Origin: a virus
IMG/VR virus record: IMGVR_UViG_3300033995_001164
Span: 245,178 to 309,177 of that record
Reading direction: 5' to 3' (one strand)
Length of the DNA: 64,000 nucleotides
Part shown: one piece after another, positions 33,967-42,226 of the stretch
Position numbering within the stretch: position 1 is the first letter of the stretch
Layout of the letters: each line of letters opens with the position of its first letter
Made by a program: the position numbers and the translations under genes
The notes under the pieces: generated by a model
Database searches by the model: none
Seen by the model: the letters and a program-made list of their open reading frames with translations, nothing else
Told to the model about the DNA's origin: nothing

Positions 33967-34326
33967 ATGAAATTATTTTTAGACGACAATAGAACCCCTT
34001 ATGATGTATTTAAGAACACAATTGACCCCATTTATGAGGAAAATGATACTTGGGTAGTTGTAAGGGATTTTTATCAGTTTATTAACCTTATTCAACGATT
34101 TGGTATCCCGAAACTAGTGTCCTTTGACCATGACTTATCTCAAAACCACTATTTAACTGAAAATCAATCAAATATTGACTATAAAATGTTAAATGGTAAC
34201 ACCGGTTATGATGCTGCTCAATGGTTAATTAATTATTGTGAGAATAAAGAGGTAAAATTACCCGAAATTAGGGTACATTCATTAAATTTAGAAGGAAAAC
34301 AGAATATTGAGGAATTATTTCTCTGA
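33967..34326 (+). CDS. cREC-type receiver-like protein
   Basis: 119 residues. MKLFLDDNRTPYD, KLVSFDHDLSQNHY and NTGYDAAQWLINYC form the pattern of the cyclic-phosphate-processing receiver domain, predicted to act on RNA 2',3'-cyclic phosphates. Next to the kinase and with RnlA elsewhere, an RNA-repair role is plausible. Host-type TACTTTTG element about 8 bases upstream. Confidence 0.75.
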   Translation: MKLFLDDNRTPYDVFKNTIDPIYEENDTWVVVRDFYQFINLIQRFGIPKLVSFDHDLSQNHYLTENQSNIDYKMLNGNTGYDAAQWLINYCENKEVKLPEIRVHSLNLEGKQNIEELFL

Positions 34327-34902
34327 AACAAAAGCCCTAATCTTAACTTTATCCCAATTTTTGAGGTCTTCACCGTTATCACCAAGTTTTAATGATGACA
34401 TAGTTCTATGCCAACCTTCAACTAATTCATATTTACCATTTTTATGTTTAATTACGATAATTGGTTCATTTTTACCTGTTGAAGAGGCTAATTCTCGTTG
34501 AATATCCATTCTTTCCTTATCATTAGGAACCATATAGGCATCAACATTCCCAAATTCTCTTTCAATAAAAGCATTTATCGTATTTTCGGTAAAATCTTCG
34601 GGATTTACTTGAATTATTTGTAGTTTCCATGGACCTTTCAGGTAATTATATAACATTTTTCCAAGAAATGGTATTGGGTCACCAAAAAATTGATTCATTA
34701 CATCGTGAAATACTTCTTTATTACCACATAAAATATTTGTAGTAAATTCTCTTAAAATATATTCAGGAGTTTTTGGGAATTCACGTTTAAGCCTATCGTA
34801 GAATTTCTTACATTGTGACGATTTTGGGTTTGAAATTGGTATTGAGGTCACTATTTCATTTAAATAGTTTTTTAGTATGTTCCTAATTTGTTCTTTCATC
34901 AT
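34315..34902 (-). CDS. Leader-bearing ParB-like nuclease-fold protein
   Basis: 195 residues. Leader KEQIRNILKNYLNEIVTS (L-N-E). The C-terminal part EPIIVIKHKNGKYELVEGWHRTMSSL is a ParB/sulfiredoxin-like segment, as in phage ParB-domain proteins. TAATGATG overlap with the upstream stop; overlaps the cREC gene end by 12 bases. Confidence 0.7.
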   Translation of the reverse strand: MMKEQIRNILKNYLNEIVTSIPISNPKSSQCKKFYDRLKREFPKTPEYILREFTTNILCGNKEVFHDVMNQFFGDPIPFLGKMLYNYLKGPWKLQIIQVNPEDFTENTINAFIEREFGNVDAYMVPNDKERMDIQRELASSTGKNEPIIVIKHKNGKYELVEGWHRTMSSLKLGDNGEDLKNWDKVKIRAFVSEK

Positions 34903-35219
34903 TACATTATTGCTATCCCCACTTGAGAGGTAAATCCAAAATATGGAAGATATTGTTCTAAATCTTTTTCAATATCTTGTTTCTTTGGTTGGTTTTTCCA
35001 ACTCACCATTACAGTGGAATTAAACGGATGACCAATTTTAATGAAAATATTATATTTCCCTCCTGCGTATAAACTTTCACCGGCACCGGTAATTGTTTGG
35101 ATATCATCTAACTTAAACCAAATATCGTCTGAATATCGATGAGCAATCTCGAGACCTTTATCGGATTGTAGAAATTTCTCAAACATTTTGAGTGATTGGT
35201 TTACTTCTTCTCTTGTCAT
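34902..35219 (-). CDS. Hypothetical protein
   Basis: 105 residues, mixed alpha/beta (WFKLDDIQTITGAGESLY, GKYNIFIKIGHPF). Coupled to the ParB-like gene. No family recognised. Confidence 0.65.
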   Translation of the reverse strand: MTREEVNQSLKMFEKFLQSDKGLEIAHRYSDDIWFKLDDIQTITGAGESLYAGGKYNIFIKIGHPFNSTVMVSWKNQPKKQDIEKDLEQYLPYFGFTSQVGIAIM

Positions 35220-35226
35220 AAACGTA

Positions 35227-35796
35227 TTATTTTAATGTATTATATTCTAAATAATCATCCATTATTTTAATAATTTTGGGTGTCATATTGGGAACATTAC
35301 TAATATCGTACCCAAAACTTCGTAAGTAGTTATCACCTGAATCATAAATGTCGTTATCATTCCCGTAATATACGGAGTTCAAACCAAAATTATTTATATC
35401 ATTAATTAATTCCTCGTAATACTCCAAAGCAATCTCATCAGATTCAAAATTATAATTCAAAACATCATTAACATATTCCAAATCATCGTATTCGTTTCTT
35501 AATCTATGTAATGAATATATTTCATAAAAAGTTGGATTACCTGTAATACCTTTTTTAATTGGTATTGGGTGTCTTTGAACAATCACCATAGATGTTCCCT
35601 GATGATGTTGTTCCCACTCATGGACATCTCTAATAATACACCATTGACAATATGTGGCGTATTTACGTAACGCTCGATGTGTTAATGGGATAACGACCAC
35701 AACGTCCTCATTTCTATATAACTCAATTCGTTCTTCTCTTGGAACTCTAACTTCCATTAACAACTTATTTTGTTTTTCTGTAATAATATATTTCAT
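35227..35796 (-). CDS. MKYIITE-leader protein with QWC domain
   Basis: 189 residues from the ATG following ATATTTATTATT. Leader MKYIITEKQNKLLMEV. Residues about 35-75 (VVVIPLTHRALRKYATYCQW, then CIIRDVHEWEQHHQGTSMVI) resemble the KWCTT domain of the proteins at 4248 and 18613. A longer frame into 35898 is rejected because of the box. Confidence 0.7.
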   Translation of the reverse strand: MKYIITEKQNKLLMEVRVPREERIELYRNEDVVVVIPLTHRALRKYATYCQWCIIRDVHEWEQHHQGTSMVIVQRHPIPIKKGITGNPTFYEIYSLHRLRNEYDDLEYVNDVLNYNFESDEIALEYYEELINDINNFGLNSVYYGNDNDIYDSGDNYLRSFGYDISNVPNMTPKIIKIMDDYLEYNTLK

Positions 35797-35822
35797 AATA
35801 ATAAATATGATGATGAACAAAA

Positions 35823-35842
35823 AACCCACCTGTCGGTGGGTT
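35823..35842 (-). terminator. Terminator of the 35846-36007 gene
   Basis: AACCCACC / GGTGGGTT stem with TGTC loop, T run on minus strand. Confidence 0.85.
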
Positions 35843-35845
35843 CTA

Positions 35846-36007
35846 TTATTTTTCAGGATAATACTTTTTACCTTCAAATAAGATAAATTTGGTTCCAATG
35901 GTGTTTATCAAAGATTTGGATTCTTCCCAAATTTCTTCTTCACCCTCAAAAGGTTTTAATATAATCTTGTCTACTTCTACTAAAATTGTTCCTACAGTAT
36001 CTTTCAT
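35846..36007 (-). CDS. Small hypothetical protein
   Basis: 53 residues starting MKDTVGTILVEVDKIILKPF and ending FILFEGKKYYPEK; compact beta protein. Its stop meets the terminator at 35823-35842. No family recognised. Confidence 0.6.
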   Translation of the reverse strand: MKDTVGTILVEVDKIILKPFEGEEEIWEESKSLINTIGTKFILFEGKKYYPEK

Positions 36008-36047
36008 ATGTAATTATAAACATTCTTATAGAATAATGAATGGTTGA

Positions 36048-36431
36048 TTATCGAATTCCTCTCATAACTCTATTAGTTTGTTGTTTATAAGTTTCATTAA
36101 ACCATTGTAGTAATTCTTCTTTAAAATTCCCTATATAATTTTCTAATGACTCATATAAACTTGAATTGACATATAATCTAATACCTTCGTAAAGAGGTTT
36201 TGTTTCACCACCTTTCACATGATAAACCGGACCACCACTAACAACATGGAATAACACATCATTAGTTTTTGGGTTGAAAAATTTATATCCGTGGCCTAAA
36301 GTCATATTTCTAGTTTGTCTTTTTCTTAGTCTACCCATTTCAGGGAATTTTGTCTCCATGAAGGTTTGAACCAAATTTTTTCGTTGTTCAATTAATTTAC
36401 CATATTGAGATTCTGTTATAATATATTTCAT
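36048..36431 (-). CDS. MKYIITES-family protein
   Basis: 127 residues. Leader MKYIITESQYGKLIEQRKN and C-terminal LLQWFNETYKQQTNRVMRG. Paralogue of the adjacent 36434 gene (shared YxNPxxNxLxFxVV-type core and RLYVxxxxYxxxxxY), so a tandem duplication. Confidence 0.75.
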   Translation of the reverse strand: MKYIITESQYGKLIEQRKNLVQTFMETKFPEMGRLRKRQTRNMTLGHGYKFFNPKTNDVLFHVVSGGPVYHVKGGETKPLYEGIRLYVNSSLYESLENYIGNFKEELLQWFNETYKQQTNRVMRGIR

Positions 36432-36433
36432 AT

Positions 36434-36820
36434 TTATTCCATCACCTTTTTAAGAACAGAATTTACATTTTCATTATAAGTTCTGTTAAACCACCCCATT
36501 AAATCATATTCAAAATTCATCCCGTATTTTTTAATATATGCGTATATTTTTGGGGATACATATAGACGAATAAACTCATCTGAGTCAGAAGCACCAACAC
36601 CCGATTCCCAACTTGGTACTGTTTTAAAAACAACTCTAAAATAAAGTTCATTATTTTCCGGATTAATATATCTACGATGTGGACCTGAAACTACATTATT
36701 ACTTCTTTCCATTTTTAAATCGTTAATCTTTGGGAATCGTTTTGTTAGATAAGATTCAAAATCATTATCTTTATCTTCCGTCAATCTTTTGAATTGAGAT
36801 TCTGTTATTACATATTTCAT
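36434..36820 (-). CDS. MKYVITES-family protein
   Basis: 128 residues. Leader MKYVITESQFKRLTEDKDN and C-terminal LMGWFNRTYNENVNSVLKK. TATTTATAA box ends three bases before the ATG. Confidence 0.75.
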   Translation of the reverse strand: MKYVITESQFKRLTEDKDNDFESYLTKRFPKINDLKMERSNNVVSGPHRRYINPENNELYFRVVFKTVPSWESGVGASDSDEFIRLYVSPKIYAYIKKYGMNFEYDLMGWFNRTYNENVNSVLKKVME

Positions 36821-36846
36821 ATTTATAAATAGATTTATAATGAAAA

Positions 36847-36866
36847 AACCCTCATTCGTGAGGGTT
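36847..36866 (-). terminator. Terminator overlapping the 36865 gene end
   Basis: AACCCTC / GAGGGTT stem and T run on the minus strand. Confidence 0.8.
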
Positions 36867-37047
36867 ATTTTTTGGTTTGATTAAATTTTGGTTTTTCTGA
36901 TTTTTTTTCTTTCGGTAATTCAATCTCAGAACAAAGATTAGATTCCATTATAACCCCTAACGCTCTACGTAGATAATCGTCATACATTGAAGTATTATAA
37001 TAATTTGATAACTCTTCAACCAATTCTGCGAAATTTTCTTCTCTCAT
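36865..37047 (-). CDS. Small hypothetical protein
   Basis: 60 residues, helical with a lysine-rich end (PKEKKSEKPKFNQTKK). No family recognised. Confidence 0.6.
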   Translation of the reverse strand: MREENFAELVEELSNYYNTSMYDDYLRRALGVIMESNLCSEIELPKEKKSEKPKFNQTKK

Positions 37048-37073
37048 ATTTATTTTTTTTTGTTATTATTAAT

Positions 37074-37370
37074 TTACCAAAAAATTGGTGTTATTTCTTC
37101 TCTATTTTCTGTCAATTCTAAAATAAGTTCATGTTCCATCGTATATGTCATATATTCCCAATATATCCCACAAAAATCTGAAATTGTTTTTATATCCTCA
37201 AAAAATTCACTACCCCTACTAATTTCAAGTCTCCAAATACATTTGTTGTCCCGAATATATTGTGAATACGCAAAATTATTACTTTCTACGGTTAAAGATA
37301 ATCTTGACCTTTGTTTATATGACGGTACAAGACATTTTAAAATATATTCAAATTGTTCCCACTTATTCAT
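37074..37370 (-). CDS. Hypothetical protein
   Basis: 98 residues with the loose layout of the small paralogue family (FEYILKCLVPSY, CIWRLEISRGSEFFEDI). No leader. In one unit with the 37373 gene. Confidence 0.65.
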   Translation of the reverse strand: MNKWEQFEYILKCLVPSYKQRSRLSLTVESNNFAYSQYIRDNKCIWRLEISRGSEFFEDIKTISDFCGIYWEYMTYTMEHELILELTENREEITPIFW

Positions 37371-37372
37371 AT

Positions 37373-37816
37373 TTAAATGTTTTCAATCATTACAAATCCA
37401 ACAAGACCTTCAATGTATTTTACAATTTCTTCGTTCGTGCAGGAAATAAGGGGTTTGAATTCGATTGTATTTTCATCGTCATTTGTGAATGGAATAAATC
37501 TTAAATCTTCTAATGACTTTCTATTGTTTATTTCGATTCGGTCTTTTTCCATCGTCGGGTCCAAGATAACATCAATATTACTAATAAGTTTTTTTCTATG
37601 GTCATCATAAGAATCAGGATGTAATAATATCTCAAGGTCGGGATGAAGAATTATTGTATCAGCACCACCTCGTCTTGATGATTGATGTATTTTATTTGAT
37701 ATCAACATTATTTTACTAAGGAGAGTCTTATTCCACTCTCGTTGTGCGTACGGTGTTGGTTCCTCAACTCCCATCCACCCTCTTAAATCCCATTCTACAA
37801 TATGTGAGTTTTCCAT
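37373..37816 (-). CDS. Hypothetical protein
   Basis: 147 residues. HQSSRRGGADTIILHPDLEI resembles the way phage capsid-like proteins write this region, but the protein is too short to be a capsid protein and has a host-type promoter, so no function is assigned. Confidence 0.65.
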   Translation of the reverse strand: MENSHIVEWDLRGWMGVEEPTPYAQREWNKTLLSKIMLISNKIHQSSRRGGADTIILHPDLEILLHPDSYDDHRKKLISNIDVILDPTMEKDRIEINNRKSLEDLRFIPFTNDDENTIEFKPLISCTNEEIVKYIEGLVGFVMIENI

Positions 37817-37831
37817 GAATTATCTTTTGGG

Positions 37832-37839
37832 TAAAGATA
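37832..37839 (-). promoter_or_regulatory. Host-type promoter, TATCTTTA
   Basis: Sixteen bases before the ATG at 37816. Confidence 0.5.
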
Positions 37840-37860
37840 TAAAATATTTTTCAAATAAAA

Positions 37861-37881
37861 AACCCTTCGAGGTGAAGGGTT
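37861..37881 (-). terminator. Terminator of the 37892-39307 gene
   Basis: AACCCTTC / GAAGGGTT stem with flanking A and T runs. Confidence 0.85.
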
Positions 37882-37891
37882 ATATTTTTTT

Positions 37892-39307
37892 TTAACATTC
37901 TGATTTTACTCTGTGGATTGCTGTCGAGACTTCGAACATATTATAAATCTCATCCCATGTATCATCAACTAAATCATCTGAATCATCTTGAGTGTGAGGT
38001 TCATTTTGATTAACCCAAATTCTAATTAAGTATTCATCGTTATTTACAAGTCGAACAACTTGTGCTTTACAAATAAGTTTATTTCCCGGAACTAATACAT
38101 TATCTAAATATTTTTGAATTAATTTAACTTTTCTCCCATCGTCATCGGTGTTAAGTTCACTCTCAATTACAATTGGTGTATTTTTTATTTTATGATATAA
38201 ATCCCAATTAATTATTGATTCATTTGTTTCTTTGTTCTTATCCAAAATAGAGTATAGTTTATGAATTTTTTTTATTAAATCATATGATGTTCGTTTAAAC
38301 ATTTTTTCTTCGTTTCTAAAGAAGTCATCAGTATTATCATATTTTTGAATTTTTTTAACGTAATTTCTAAATACTTCTTCTTTTTTACCTGAAAATCCCA
38401 TCATCTCCTCAAAAAAATTAGTGGTCAAATCTTGTTTTAATACGGTTCCTTTACCATTTACCAAATTAATCCTAAGTAAATCTAAAACAGTGTTAACTAA
38501 TTCTTCATTATCCTCCGGAATAATATCTATTCCACTTTGTTCTAATCTCTCTCGAATTATATTCACATGATTTAGTAATTCTTTTTTGAGTCCCTCATAT
38601 GTAAAACTATTAATCTCTTTTAATTTTTTATAAACTCGATTATTTTTTAAAAACACTAAAAATCCTTCTTTGTTAATACTACCTGATTTTAAATCCGCAG
38701 CAATTTCACTTGGTCTCACAATATTCTCAATTGAATGAATAAAATATAAATTATGTAAAAAGTCGTCAATTGGGTCAATACCAAATCTAATATTTTTATA
38801 AGCTTCATAATCAGCTCTTTGTGATGGATTTGATATCGGTTTTTTAAATTTATCATAAGAGTGCATTAACTCATGACTAAGAGAACTAATAGACATTTCT
38901 TTTTCGTTTTCGAGTTCCTGAACCACGGAATTTAAATCCCCATCTTCCGGAATAGCAACTGATACTGATAATTCAATTTTCTTTTTAGTTGGTTGGTGAA
39001 TTACTTTAAAGGTATTATTATCCAATCTCGATTTAAAGTTAAACGACATTCCCACAAGCGTTCCTTTATCTACTTGGTCTGTTCGTATAATTTCTAAGGT
39101 TAAATCGATTTTTTTAAATTTGTAATCTGATATTTGATAATCACCATTTAAACGAAAATGAAGTTTCTCATCGTCTTCACTTATCGAATTGAGAGACTTA
39201 AGTTCACTCATTAATTGACCGTAAACCAATTCAGCAGTTTCAACAATCCCTTCAGGAATGCCAACAGCCTCCCTTAATACTTTCTTTATGATTTTATTTA
39301 ATTCCAT
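37892..39307 (-). CDS. Leader-bearing zincin-like protein
   Basis: 471 residues, the largest late gene here. Leader MELNKIIKKVLREAVGIPEG. SISSLSHELMHSYDKFKKPI (about residue 145) carries HExxH, and RPSEIAADL some 55 residues later offers a Glu ligand. The remaining 250 residues are helical and charged. A metalloprotease carried in the head for action in the new host is possible; substrate unknown. GTATTTATA box upstream near 39315. Confidence 0.75.
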   Translation of the reverse strand: MELNKIIKKVLREAVGIPEGIVETAELVYGQLMSELKSLNSISEDDEKLHFRLNGDYQISDYKFKKIDLTLEIIRTDQVDKGTLVGMSFNFKSRLDNNTFKVIHQPTKKKIELSVSVAIPEDGDLNSVVQELENEKEMSISSLSHELMHSYDKFKKPISNPSQRADYEAYKNIRFGIDPIDDFLHNLYFIHSIENIVRPSEIAADLKSGSINKEGFLVFLKNNRVYKKLKEINSFTYEGLKKELLNHVNIIRERLEQSGIDIIPEDNEELVNTVLDLLRINLVNGKGTVLKQDLTTNFFEEMMGFSGKKEEVFRNYVKKIQKYDNTDDFFRNEEKMFKRTSYDLIKKIHKLYSILDKNKETNESIINWDLYHKIKNTPIVIESELNTDDDGRKVKLIQKYLDNVLVPGNKLICKAQVVRLVNNDEYLIRIWVNQNEPHTQDDSDDLVDDTWDEIYNMFEVSTAIHRVKSEC

Positions 39308-39327
39308 ATGTTATAAATACCAAGAAA

Positions 39328-39591
39328 TTAAATAACTTCCTTTACATTATATTTGTTACTAATCTTAAACCATTTTGAAATAAGATTGAAATAATTATTC
39401 TCAATAAATTTTGCGCCGAACCGTTTCCCTAATTCAAGTTTAACTTTATCCGAACTATAAATTGTTTCTGTCTTAATATCAAACAGAAAATAATTATTAG
39501 TCCAAGTTTGCTCCGCCTTATCGTATGTCATGTAGGGATAACCATATTTATCCTCAATCATTTTTACAATTTCTTTTTCAATTTTTGTCAT
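39328..39591 (-). CDS. Small-family protein
   Basis: 87 residues: EKEIVKMIEDKYGYPYMTYD at the start and LISKWFKISNKYNVKEV at the end, matching the paralogue family (KW-F-x(4)-Y-x-V) without the ITE leader. Overlaps the upstream gene by 14 bases. Confidence 0.65.
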   Translation of the reverse strand: MTKIEKEIVKMIEDKYGYPYMTYDKAEQTWTNNYFLFDIKTETIYSSDKVKLELGKRFGAKFIENNYFNLISKWFKISNKYNVKEVI

Positions 39592-39967
39592 CTAATATGA
39601 ATGAATTTATTTTTACTTGTCTAAACTCTCCTTTGGTTAACGTGCTATTAAATTGATATTCATCAGTTATTACATCATAAAACATTTTCCCTAAACTTCT
39701 TATCTCTTCAACAAGTAAATCTTCGGGGTCCGGGTTGGGATAAAATAAATTACCAAGTCTCCAAAATTCATTCCAATTATTATCTACTTTTTGTTTAAAA
39801 CATTTTTCAAGTTTTAACTTACTCATTATCAATTTAATTGTAAATAATGTTGAATATTCTTCAAAATCTCCAATATTAGGAGACGCTCCGATAATATAAG
39901 GGTATTCTTTACTTAAAATTTTAACCATCATATCTAACCCTTTTTGTTGGTCTTCAGTTAATCCCAT
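39578..39967 (-). CDS. Hypothetical protein
   Basis: 129 residues, starting MGLTEDQQKGLDMMVKILS. Host-type promoter at 39984. Length and general pattern recall a larger member of the small family. No function known. Confidence 0.65.
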   Translation of the reverse strand: MGLTEDQQKGLDMMVKILSKEYPYIIGASPNIGDFEEYSTLFTIKLIMSKLKLEKCFKQKVDNNWNEFWRLGNLFYPNPDPEDLLVEEIRSLGKMFYDVITDEYQFNSTLTKGEFRQVKINSFILDDKN

Positions 39968-39983
39968 TATTATTTATTTTTCA

Positions 39984-39991
39984 CAAAGATA
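39984..39991 (-). promoter_or_regulatory. Host-type promoter, TATCTTTG
   Basis: Seventeen bases before the ATG at 39967. Confidence 0.55.
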
Positions 39992-40047
39992 TGGAATTGA
40001 ATTATTATTTACAAAAAAAAATAGGAAATAATGTGGTATTTATTATT

Positions 40048-40317
40048 ATGGAACAAGAATTAAAAATCGTGCGTAAATTATTAGATAACTTCATACTTCC
40101 CAAATTTGAAGATGTTGTTGAATACGAATTAAAACATCGAAAAGACATTAACGGAGATAAAGTTCAAATTGAATTTTTAATGGACGGAACCGAACAAGAT
40201 ATTGAAGAGGAAATAGTTGAGGAATGTTATAACCTTTTAAAATATTATGATTTACCAAATCTCCGACTCGGTCTTAGATTTACAACCGATGGTGAGAATT
40301 TTTACGAATACAATTAA
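40048..40317 (+). CDS. Hypothetical late protein
   Basis: 89 residues from the ATG that follows GTATTTATTATT. The longer frame from 39991 is rejected. MEQELKIVRKLLDNFILPKF is helical; the middle is acidic. No family recognised. Confidence 0.65.
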   Translation: MEQELKIVRKLLDNFILPKFEDVVEYELKHRKDINGDKVQIEFLMDGTEQDIEEEIVEECYNLLKYYDLPNLRLGLRFTTDGENFYEYN

Positions 40318-40318
40318 A

Positions 40319-40350
40319 AAAACCCTATCAATTATGATAAGGTTTTTTTA
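40319..40350. terminator. Bidirectional terminator
   Basis: AACC-TATCA / TGATA-GGTT stem with A run before and T run after, between convergent genes. Confidence 0.75.
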
Positions 40351-40467
40351 TTAAAGTTCTTTTTTTAAACGACTAAGAATTTCATTGTTCTTATTCATTC
40401 TTTTTAAATCTTTTAGAGTGTTTGCTCTGTTCTTTTTTGGTTTCCCGGGTTTTCTTGATTTTGACAT
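40351..40467 (-). CDS. Small basic protein
   Basis: 38 residues, starting MSKSRKPGKPKKNRANTLKD. Strongly basic and preceded by a GGTATTTATTG box, so a likely late DNA-binding peptide. Confidence 0.6.
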   Translation of the reverse strand: MSKSRKPGKPKKNRANTLKDLKRMNKNNEILSRLKKEL

Positions 40468-40492
40468 GATTAGTATTTGACAATAAATACCA

Positions 40493-40798
40493 TTAAGGTA
40501 CAATTAATTCTCTACTTCCCATATCTTCATGAATCTCACGACAAATACTAATAATCTCTTTTGTATTGAGTCCCAAATAAGTAAATAGGTTAAACATTTT
40601 ATCGGAGGTACCCATAACACGAGAATAATAACCATATTCTCTATCTATTAAAAGTCTGATGGGTAATTTATCCATAAATTTGTTCCTCTCCGTGGGGTTC
40701 AATATTAACTGAATTTTATCGATGTTTCGGTATTTAATACCAATAATGGTGGCACTCTCCACTTCAAAAAAGGTTAAAAATAATTCTTTATTTGTCAT
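40493..40798 (-). CDS. Small-family-like protein
   Basis: 101 residues from MTNKELFLTFFEVESATIIG. An upstream extension would overlap the neighbour by 110 bases; the ATG at 40798 gives the usual 11-base overlap. Similar in layout to 42864 and 43218 (helix, strand, YLGLNTKEIISICREIHED). Confidence 0.6.
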   Translation of the reverse strand: MTNKELFLTFFEVESATIIGIKYRNIDKIQLILNPTERNKFMDKLPIRLLIDREYGYYSRVMGTSDKMFNLFTYLGLNTKEIISICREIHEDMGSRELIVP

Positions 40799-41030
40799 AT
40801 CCAATTTCTTTACCGAATCTTTTGATAAACCAATCATGTATGACCCGATAATAATTACCAGGGCCAAACCAAGCAAATAAATCCGACTCAACATCAATAT
40901 ACCATCTTAATTCTTTTTCCAATATATTATAATCAAATAAATCATTAAGGATATAATCATTTCGTTTCTTAGTTAGAGATAAACTACCATACTTATCTTC
41001 CAAATATTTTTCTATTAAATCTATATTCAT
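40788..41030 (-). CDS. Small-family protein
   Basis: 80 residues; MNIDLIEKYLEDKYGSLSL at the start and VIHDWFIKRFGKEIGY at the end fit the paralogue family. Host-type promoter immediately upstream. Confidence 0.65.
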   Translation of the reverse strand: MNIDLIEKYLEDKYGSLSLTKKRNDYILNDLFDYNILEKELRWYIDVESDLFAWFGPGNYYRVIHDWFIKRFGKEIGYDK

Positions 41031-41034
41031 GGGA

Positions 41035-41042
41035 CAAAGATA
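41035..41042 (-). promoter_or_regulatory. Host-type promoter, TATCTTTG
   Basis: Five bases before the ATG at 41030. Confidence 0.6.
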
Positions 41043-41050
41043 GAAAAAAA

Positions 41051-41073
41051 AATCCCACCGGCAATGGGTGGGA
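41051..41073 (-). terminator. Terminator of the 41088 gene
   Basis: ATCCCACC / GGTGGGAT stem with T run on the minus strand. Confidence 0.85.
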
Positions 41074-41087
41074 TGAATATTTTTTTA

Positions 41088-41354
41088 TTAATATTGTTGG
41101 GGGTCGTAAAAAAAAGTGTTTTCTAACCATTCATTTTTACCTAAAACATATTTTGATAAATTCTTAATTTTATCTTTTAATATGTTTTCGTCAGTTTTAT
41201 TAAGATTTAGTAAATCGTTATGTTTCATACCAATACCTACCCGATATACAATAAAATCACCAAGGTCAGATGGTTCTACTACAATATCTTTAATCTGAGG
41301 ATATTCATCCTTCAACATTGTAAGTAATAATTTTTTTAACGAAGTTTCAATCAT
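41088..41354 (-). CDS. Small-family protein
   Basis: 88 residues (MIETSLKKLLLTMLKDEYPQ ... NDLLNLNKTDENILKDKIKN). Same general layout as 52525 and 54773 (N-terminal LKDEYPQIKDI). GTATTTATA box upstream. Confidence 0.65.
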   Translation of the reverse strand: MIETSLKKLLLTMLKDEYPQIKDIVVEPSDLGDFIVYRVGIGMKHNDLLNLNKTDENILKDKIKNLSKYVLGKNEWLENTFFYDPQQY

Positions 41355-41377
41355 ATATATAAATACCGTTAATTGGA

Positions 41378-41731
41378 TTAATCTTCATCAATTGTCAAGC
41401 AAAGTATTACAAATAGATATCCTAAAAATAATAATCTAAAAAACATTTTTGTTGGTCCATCTATTGGACTATCATTTCCTTTAGGAACACTCCAAGTCAC
41501 AAAAATAGTGCCTAAATAAAGAATTAGTAATAGAAACCCAATGATTAAGAACCCTCCAATAAAATTACGGATGTATCGATACATGAAAGTTTCCTTTATA
41601 TTTTCAAATGATATATTATCAAATGGGAACATTGAGGACGTTACCGATTCAAATACGGTTTTTACAGTTTTTTTACTGGTGTCAATCACTTTTTTTTCCT
41701 CAGGAGTCCATCCTTTTTTATAAGTCGCCAT
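41378..41731 (-). CDS. Two-helix membrane protein
   Basis: 117 residues. Hydrophobic segments about 59-81 and 95-114, basic N-terminal domain. Host-type promoter (TATATTTG). Function unknown. Confidence 0.65.
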   Translation of the reverse strand: MATYKKGWTPEEKKVIDTSKKTVKTVFESVTSSMFPFDNISFENIKETFMYRYIRNFIGGFLIIGFLLLILYLGTIFVTWSVPKGNDSPIDGPTKMFFRLLFLGYLFVILCLTIDED

Positions 41732-41745
41732 AGATTATTTTTTGA

Positions 41746-41753
41746 CAAATATA
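41746..41753 (-). promoter_or_regulatory. Host-type promoter, TATATTTG
   Basis: Fourteen bases before the ATG at 41731. Confidence 0.55.
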
Positions 41754-41797
41754 TGAAAAAGTTTTTATATAAAAAAATTCAATCAATATTTATCAGT

Positions 41798-41932
41798 ATG
41801 ACAGTAGAAGAAGCAAAATATTATTTAAGTAATATGGGTTTATCATCTTGTTCCTGTGGATATGGTGGAGTTCAAGAGATGATTGAAGTTGCTATTCTAT
41901 TGAGAGATGGGGATAAAAAAACCCACCTTTAA
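41798..41932 (+). CDS. Small Cys-containing protein
   Basis: 44 residues starting MTVEEAKYYLSNMGLSSCSC. CSCGYGG may bind metal. Box ATATTTATCAGT ends at the ATG. The stop lies inside the following hairpin. Confidence 0.55.
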   Translation: MTVEEAKYYLSNMGLSSCSCGYGGVQEMIEVAILLRDGDKKTHL

Positions 41933-41944
41933 TGGGTGGGATTT
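41920..41944. terminator. Terminator between convergent small genes
   Basis: ACCCACC / GGGTGGG stem with A and T flanks. Confidence 0.75.
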
Positions 41945-41947
41945 AGA

Positions 41948-42109
41948 TTATTTTTTCTTAGATTTTTCTTCCACTAATGGTTTTGAATCTCCAAGTTTTG
42001 AATTAATCAATTTAGAGAAATTCTCGGTCATGACTTTCATTCCTCCGGTGTGTTGTTCAAGGATACTATTTTTCTCCTCAGCAGATAAATTATTTAATAT
42101 GTGTTTCAT
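41948..42109 (-). CDS. Small leader-only protein (LSAEEK type)
   Basis: 53 residues: MKHILNNLSAEEKNSILEQH then HTGGMKVMTENFSKLINSKL and a lysine-rich end. The first half matches the leader of the 5662-6705 protein (LSAAEKSDILDQH). A protein that is almost only leader could be an internal head peptide. Confidence 0.65.
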   Translation of the reverse strand: MKHILNNLSAEEKNSILEQHTGGMKVMTENFSKLINSKLGDSKPLVEEKSKKK

Positions 42110-42226
42110 TTGTTATTTTATTATAAGTATCTTGTTATAATGGAAAATATTTGCTCAGTGTCTGGTTATAATAGAAAATAAAGGACAATTATACTTAATT
42201 TTCTCTTTTTAGTGGAAAATATAGAC
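42110..42226. repeat. Short noncoding spacer with three GGAAAATA-type repeats
   Basis: TATAATGGAAAATA, TATAATAGAAAATA and TAGTGGAAAATATA recur within 90 bases (near 42137, 42166 and 42213). No gene. Possibly regulatory binding sites. Confidence 0.4.

Noticed and set aside
37373-37816. Major capsid fragment
   Set aside because: The HQSSRRGGADTIILHPDLE resemblance is short, the protein is only 147 residues and it has an early-type promoter.
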